The notes under the pieces were generated by a model that was given only the letters and a program-made list of their open reading frames with translations, searched no databases and was not told the origin of the DNA. A stretch of DNA of 64,000 nt, taken from positions 1 through 64,000 of the forward strand of contig JABYQQ010000033.1 of assembly GCA_022605405.1 (NCBI GenBank), read 5' to 3'. This document shows, piece by piece, positions 58,614 to 64,000 of the stretch. The stretch is from Earliella scabrosa (lineage: Eukaryota > Basidiomycota > Agaricomycetes > Polyporales > Polyporaceae). The position numbers were made by a program, and so were the translations under genes. How positions within the stretch are numbered: the first letter of the stretch is position 1; every line of letters starts with the position of its first letter.

Positions 58614-58802
58614 TTCATTGGAATCAGCGAAGAGGTGGCCACGCGCTCGATTTACCTTCGCGAGGCTCGCTACCTTCGGCACAGGCCCTTGGCTTTCGCC
58701 CACTTCCACCTTCATCGGAATCAGCGAAGACATTCCGGTGGCCACGCGCTTGACTTCAAGTACACTCGCGAAGCTCACTACCTTCTTCGCTTTCCTGCCT
58801 TC
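58614..58802 (+). repeat. Degenerate direct repeat, period 97 bp
   Basis: TTCATTGGAATCAGCGAAGA at 58614 recurs as TTCATCGGAATCAGCGAAGA at 58711. Both are followed by GGTGGCCACGCGCT, CTCGCGAAGCTC-like and TACCTTC blocks. Confidence 0.75.
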
Positions 58803-59165
58803 ACCAAAATAAACGAACGCGATGTGCTCTCCCGCCCGTCGCTCACCCAGCGCTTTGGCGCCGACACCCCGTCCTGTCCTTCACACTGCGTTGTTCAATT
58901 CGACGCTCTCCCTGCTGCCTCGCTCCCCCGACTCCCTCTCTCTTTCCCACTGCGCGTGGAGGATGTCGAATGAGCGAGAATGGTGGCTAACATTGGTAAA
59001 TAATGCGGAAAGGAAGATGAGCGTAATGGGAAGGGGTGAAGGGAACCACTTCGTTGATTTCGTTGATCTTGATGAATCATGAAGGCTGAGGGTGACAACG
59101 CGTTGACCAGGGTCACCAGGCAGCTCGTGACTCAAAGGCTGTGGGAGCACGTTGGGCGTCAAGCA

Positions 59166-59199
59166 TCCGCCGGATCCGCCGGAAGATGCACGGTAATCC
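59166..59199 (-). repeat. Right terminal inverted repeat
   Basis: Read on the minus strand it begins GGATTACCGTGCAT and continues TTCCGGCGGATCCGGCGGA, matching 58007-58040. Confidence 0.75.
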
Positions 59200-59296
59200 A
59201 GTTAATCAGCTATGTCATATATGCGAGAATGGTTATAATAAGCAAACCGGACCGGAAGAAGAGATAACAAGCTGCTACATGCCCCACGTAAGTGTG

Positions 59297-59387
59297 CCTT
59301 CGATAGCTCAGTTGGAAGAGCGTGAGACTGTAATGGTTACGTAGTCCGATCATCTCAAGGTCACTGGTTCGATCCCGGTTCGAAGGA
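59297..59387 (+). tRNA. tRNA-Tyr (GUA) with an 18-nt intron
   Basis: Acceptor arms CCTTCGA (59297-59303) and TCGAAGG (59380-59386) pair perfectly, with discriminator A at 59387. The D-arm is GCTCAGTTGGAAGAGC. The anticodon stem TGAGA/TCTCA encloses CTGTAA; anticodon GTA is at 59330-59332. An 18-base intron (59334-59351) follows position 37, the standard eukaryotic site. The T-arm is ACTGGTTCGATCCCGGT. Tyrosine tRNAs nearly always have an intron in eukaryotes, which supports the call. No CCA is encoded. Confidence 0.95.
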
Positions 59388-59392
59388 TTTTT
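59388..59392 (+). terminator. RNA polymerase III terminator
   Basis: TTTTT immediately follows the discriminator base of tRNA-Tyr. Confidence 0.8.
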
Positions 59393-59400
59393 ATCAGAAG

Positions 59401-59516
59401 GCATGCTGACTAATCTCCGCGTGTCTGTGCTGACTCATACTCACGTGCGGTGCTGACTAATACCCAACATCACTTTGCTGACTAAGACACAACGTCACTG
59501 TGATGACTAATCTGAC
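59401..59516 (+). repeat. Five-copy minisatellite with TGACTAA/TGACTCA core
   Basis: TGACTAA occurs at 59407, 59454, 59479 and 59504, and TGACTCA at 59431. Spacing is 23-25 bp throughout and each copy is preceded by GC or GA. The cores match yeast Yap1 and Gcn4 (AP-1-type) binding sites; whether they act as such is unknown. Confidence 0.75.
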
Positions 59517-59520
59517 CTTG

Positions 59521-61123
59521 AATCTCAAGTATTCCAGCTCGAGACAGACTCTCGGACCTCCCTCCTCCTGAAAGCTACTGGGCACGGCGATGGGTACGCG
59601 ATGGGACATTGCCATGTCGGCCAGGTGAAACTGCTCCTATCTTTTCATGACGCGCACGACTTCTAGTAGTAGGATCACGATGAAGATATGGAAGCATTAC
59701 TTGTACGATGCTCCTGGTATAGCACATCCTTCTGTGGCTCACTAGCTGTTCTCAACATACATCGCGCATCGACTGTGCAGACTTGACTCCGGCGGGTAAG
59801 TTCGGTTCGACGATTGAATTGTGTCTCAGCAACGCTAAGCAGCTCCCCACGGGGCCATGCAGCACGAAATACTAACAGGTGCCCGCCGACGAGGGGTTGA
59901 CGTTGATCACCCGTGTCCTGTGAACATGTACAACAGCTCAGGCAAGTGTCCGACCATATGAGTTCATCTTGCTGCTCGATCGGTCACCTAGGTGGACGAT
60001 CAATACCTTCCTTCGCAGCTCACACTCTCATCATCTGCGCTCGCTCATCATTGCGTCATCTTTCCGTGGCATTCCGTCGGCTACACATCTGGCAAGATTG
60101 CGTTTCCTTTCGATCCAGAAGTGTGTTGGCGCAGGATACTCCATACAATAGCATCTAGTCCAGGGATGCTCGCCAGCTGTATCACCCTCCTCTCTTTGGC
60201 CTGTGCGCACGGGTGCATTGCGCACCTCCCAGCGGCAGAGTGGAGTACTCTCGCCCCCTCGCTTGTGCAGGCTGATAGTTGATATCATACATCTTCCCTA
60301 TATGCAAGTCCTGGGTCAACGTCACGCTCTACCTAAGTAGCAGCGAAGATAGCGGATCACTAAGTACCACACTTATCCTCCGCATGGTTCTCACCCACGA
60401 CGTGCACGCCCGCAATCGCATTCTCCCAATCGTCCAACTTTTTGCTCATTCCAAGTAGAAAGCGATGCACTCGCAATCCGCTCAGCATCGTTGCATGTCG
60501 GCGTGTTGAACCACCTCGGCAGGCACCAGGTTGGGCCTTCCTGCCAGGCCTTCCGAGAGACGCGTACCAAGATCAAATCGGTCTCGATCGAGCAGCTCCA
60601 GCAATCGTGATTGCAGTGCAACCTCGGCTACATTAGCCTACATATACATACATCATACATGGCTCCGGCCACTCATACTGAGTGCCAAGCGCCAAGAAGC
60701 CACGGAGTTGTAAAGCACTGCCGATGGCGCAATTGATCCACCTCCTCTCTTTAGCACAAACCACTCCGAGTGCGTACCGCCAGCATGAGAACTTGGAGGG
60801 GAAGCCCAAGTCAATCGAGCGCGAGCAGAGGTTTTCTGATTTCGGCGACATCGTACAGTATTTGGGTTGATACAAAGAGTGGAGGTCAATCGAAGCCGAA
60901 CGAGCAGTACGAGAAGGTTCAAAGTCCCAAGCGTAAGAACGAACGCGGGGGGGTACACAGCAGGCAGTACTGAATTAAGAATGTGCATTAGCCCCGAGAT
61001 ATGTACTAGAAGATAGATACTGCTATTAATGTCCATGAACGAACTGAGCCCCAGATATATGTATGATAAAGAGCGGTTGCTGTATGTTGCTTGACGGTTC
61101 CTTGCCTTCTTCGTGCCGATCGC
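59521..61123. other. Intergenic stretch, no gene supported
   Basis: Short open frames only. The last few dozen bases are the probable 3' region of the laccase gene. Confidence 0.4.
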
Positions 61124-63097
61124 TTATTCGAGACCATCGGGGTAGGTCTGGCTGTAAGTCGGGCAGAGCGCGCTCCAAGCAGCTGCACACGCAACGTTGT
61201 CAGCGTCCGGTCAGAAGATGGCACAAAGGCAAGAGAGACGTACCGGAGGGCGAGGTGACCGAGTTGACGTTCGGGATGTCCTCGGCCATGACGACGGCAA
61301 AGCCAGCCTCAAGATGGAAGTCGATGTGGCAGTGGAGGAACCACGGGCCAGGGTTGTCAGTCCTGAACCGGATGGTGACGTTGTCGCCAGCACGCCCGGT
61401 GTTGACGACGTCGCGCTGGGGAGGGTTGACGTAGTTGTAGTCCGTCATGCCCGCGCTGCGAACGACGTGGAAGGTGTGCTAGATTGGAGGATGGGTGAGC
61501 ATGGCGAGCTAGTGGAATACAGAAACGAGGACTTACACCGTGCAGGTGGAAGGGGTGGGGAGCACCAGGGGCGTTGGCGGCGGTGATTGGGAAGGAGAGT
61601 TCAACAATCTGGTTAGACGGGAGTTCGATGACGCTGCCAGTCGGGAGGAGCGAGGAGGGATCTTGCGTGCCGCTCATGATTTGGAGGAGGACGGGTACAG
61701 TGGGCGGGATGAAGGGCGCGCCGTTGACGGAGAAGAAGGTGCCGTTCTATGCCACGCGTCAGCATCCGCAACACACTAACAATTGCAAAGAGACTCACGA
61801 AGCCGAAGTTCAGGTTGATGGGGAAGACACCGCAGCCAGGACAGGCACCGCCGGGGGCGGCGACGTCCGTCAGCGGCACGAGGTCCTTGTCGTCGAGCGG
61901 GTTCTGGCTGAAGGGGGAGGCCGGCTCGGGTTCAATCGGTGCCCCGCCTTCGTACCGCAGGATGGCGGAGTTCACACCACCGTCCGTGGTGATCGTGCCG
62001 AGGTTCGGAACAGCCCAGATCCAGTAGTTGTCGATGTCCTCGTCAGGCTTGTCGGCATTGAGCTACGAATATGAAGCATCGGTTGAGTTCCATGACATAG
62101 GGCGTAGGACATGAAGACTTACGACGAACGAGTACCGCATGCCGGCGAAGATCTGAAGAGAGTCGACCTCGCGAGGCTCAACATTGACCGCATCGGCCTC
62201 AATGATGGTCATCGAGTGACCTTGGATCTGGAACGTGTAGTTCGGGTCGCAGGACAGGCTGACGAGGCGGAAGCGGTAACGCTTGCCCTGCTGAACGGTG
62301 ATCACGCTCAGCGGAGCGTTCGCGTCGCCTCCGGCCTCACGACCGAGACCGTTGATAAGAGTCGAGTCAGCCCCGGCCGGGAAACGAGGGCCTTGACGCG
62401 CAAGGACGTGCGCCCAGTCCGCCAGGGTGATGACGGTGGACTCTGCGACGCATGATCAGACATGATCACATATCGACGAGGCCCGACGCACCATCATCAA
62501 CATCGTAGCGAGACTTGTGAGGATCGTTGGGGTCGTAGACAACCATCGGCCCGCGCAGGCCGTCACAATACTGCGTTGACAAGTGGCTGTGGTACCAGAA
62601 CGTGCCCGCCTGGCCCGGGGCAGAGAAGTCGTACAGGAACGAGTGGCCCTCCGAGATCGGGCACTGGTTCACGAAGGCACCACCGTCTGCCCAGTTGGTG
62701 CCCTTCTGGAAGAAGCCATGCCAGTGCTAGAAGTGCGGCAGCTGCGTCAGCTTGGCAGCGCTCGATAACTACACAGACACTTACAATGGTGGTCGCAGTC
62801 AACATGTCCGAGTCAGTGAGCTCGTCGATGACGTTGATCCTGAAGTTGTCGCCCTAAGGGAAGATGAGTATGAGGTCATAGCAAGTACACGAAGATACGT
62901 CAATGTACCTTGTTACCGACGATGAGCGGGCCGGGGGTCTGGCCGTTCATGACGACCGCAGGCCGAGTGAACCCATCCGGGTTGACATTCGCGTTGGTGA
63001 TGGTAAGGTCCGCGACGGGGCCTATGGCACCAGCAACGAGACGGCTATGCGAGAGGCAGAGGGCAACGAAGGCCACCAAAGACTGGAACTTCGACAT
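61124..63097 (-). CDS. Laccase (multicopper oxidase, AA1_1)
   Basis: A secreted blue copper oxidase that oxidises phenols and reduces oxygen to water; a main ligninolytic enzyme of white-rot fungi. Signal peptide [20 protein letters not shown], mature start near [20 protein letters not shown]. The copper signatures are all present: [49 protein letters not shown] and [20 protein letters not shown]. The residue ten places after the copper-ligand Cys is Phe, typical of high-potential laccases. The gene has about ten introns and the last short exon gives [18 protein letters not shown]. Product is about 520 residues, normal for Polyporales laccases, and shows no damage. Sequence blocks closely resemble Trametes laccases as I know them. 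A TATAAA box lies about 100 bp upstream. Confidence 0.96.
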
Positions 63098-63198
63098 GGT
63101 GGAAGAAGGAGCGTACAACGCGGGCTGTCAAAGAAAGGCGAAGAGGAAATGAGATGCAGCCCGTTGGTGAGATGAAGTCGTCCTCCGAGAATCAAGCG

Positions 63199-63204
63199 TT
63201 TATA
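63199..63204 (-). promoter_or_regulatory. TATA box of the laccase gene
   Basis: TATAAA on the minus strand, about 102 bp upstream of the ATG at 63097. Confidence 0.65.
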
Positions 63205-64000
63205 TGACTGTCAGAACACGGAGACGCCCCCTGTGGAGAGAACGCAGGTCGGTTCTGCACTCGGAGAGAACAGACGTAAGCGTCATCGCCGTCTGAGAAG
63301 TGCACAGGGCCCAATTCGGCGAGTCTCGTGGAGCGCAATAATCGCGCGGAGGTCGGACACGGCAGCGTCGGTTAACCACCGGTAAGGCACGCTTTCGATT
63401 GACTGCGGTCGCAGACGCGTCCATCAACCGATTTCTGGCAAATGGTAGTACAGTGCGACGAACGCGGGACTCCAGGTGGGTCTTCGCAACGTATCTGGGC
63501 CGTTCGTTCGAGCATTGGACCAAGATCGCTGTGCGAACATGACAGGGAGCTGATGGAAAGGCATGTCAGTCCCTCAGACATCTCATCAGGGACGGCAGAA
63601 CACAATTACCGGTCCTGGGTGACCGCAACTGCAGTAGCGGACGAAAAGCGTAAAGTTTCAGGTTCAAGGCCGACAGTACGCATCAGCGCGCTCACTGCGG
63701 ACGGACATCTCCAGTGCAGCTCCGGTTGATGGATGCCTTTGTAGGCTCGACCACGGGTGTACTTACTGCAGAGCATGATGCCGGCATTGGCGAATAAGGA
63801 TGGTCAAGTCCCTAAACGTTCGCAGGATGGACGCACAGTGGGAAGGATTGGCAGGAATAAGTGTCTTGGTAGTAACCATTGCATAGAGTCCTGTGTAGGC
63901 CAAGCATGCGTCGTTTACGCTGGAATGCTGGTGTTGTAAAGATCAGGGTCAGTATGCAGACCTCCGACTCCGAGTCCGACTCGGAAGAGTGAAACAGCTG
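63205..64000. other. Upstream region of the laccase gene, no gene supported
   Basis: Promoter and intergenic sequence up to the window edge. No reading frame has recognisable content. Confidence 0.4.

Larger units (their letters stand above)
58007..59199. mobile_element. Small non-autonomous element bounded by 34-bp terminal inverted repeats
   Basis: Bases 58007-58040 and 59166-59199 are inverted copies of one another with 31 of 34 identical positions. All three differences are transitions. The left end also contains a perfect 20-bp palindrome (58031-58050). The 1.2-kb interior carries a degenerate direct repeat of about 97 bp (58614-58802) and no transposase I can recognise. The largest minus-strand frame (58192-58572, 126 codons) has no known motif. 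No target-site duplication is obvious. A MITE-like DNA transposon derivative is the simplest reading; it lies about 100 bp upstream of a tRNA gene. Confidence 0.55.

Overview
The window is nuclear DNA from a filamentous basidiomycete, most likely a white-rot polypore. Genes are split by many short introns of about 50-80 bp with GT...AG ends, coding DNA is GC-rich, and several proteins are of types typical of wood-decay Agaricomycetes: a Trametes-like laccase, a methanol/alcohol oxidase of the GMC family, GH79 beta-glucuronidases and a secreted M35 metalloprotease. No bacterial operon features, rRNA or CRISPR array are present. All gene models were joined by eye from exon frames and splice signals.

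Layout. 0-6.5 kb: an MFS transporter (+) convergent with an RNA-silencing type RNA-dependent RNA polymerase (-) that carries an unusual zinc-ribbon-like tail. 8.5-11.1 kb: alcohol oxidase (+). 11.9-15.0 kb: a long disordered protein (-). 17.0-18.9 kb (-): a 14-exon gene for a secreted Arg/Ser/Gly protein in which 11 consecutive phase-0 exons each encode one repeat unit. 21.2-23.7 kb: a multi-pass membrane protein (-). 24.3-26.1 kb: GH79 enzyme A (-). 27.6-32.1 kb: two tandem DUF6697-like genes (-); a third lies at 41.8-43.6 kb (+). 34.0-35.4 kb: an SH3 protein (-). 38.2-39.7 kb: M35 protease (+). 40.1-41.3 kb: methylthioadenosine phosphorylase (-). 44.2-46.2 kb: SWIB chromatin-remodelling subunit (+). 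46.7-49.5 kb: BAR-SH3 protein (+). 50.2-51.6 kb: LRR/F-box-like protein (-). 52.0-57.1 kb: GH79 enzymes B and C (-). 58.0-59.2 kb: a small element with 34-bp terminal inverted repeats, then an intron-bearing tRNA-Tyr and a five-copy TGACTAA-type minisatellite. 61.1-63.1 kb: laccase (-).

Together the region mixes housekeeping genes (MTAP, SWIB, BAR-SH3, tRNA-Tyr) with extracellular decay functions: laccase, alcohol oxidase (a peroxide source from lignin-derived methanol), three glucuronidases and a protease. It also holds lineage-restricted families (DUF6697-like, the repeat-exon gene). The strongest candidate for something undescribed is the repeat-exon gene at 16984-18865: a signal peptide followed by dibasic-containing units, one unit per exon, alternating between two unit types. 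Long stretches at about 6.5-8.5, 15-17, 18.9-21.1, 32.1-34.0, 35.4-38.2, 54-55.4 and 59.5-61.1 kb contain no gene I can support.
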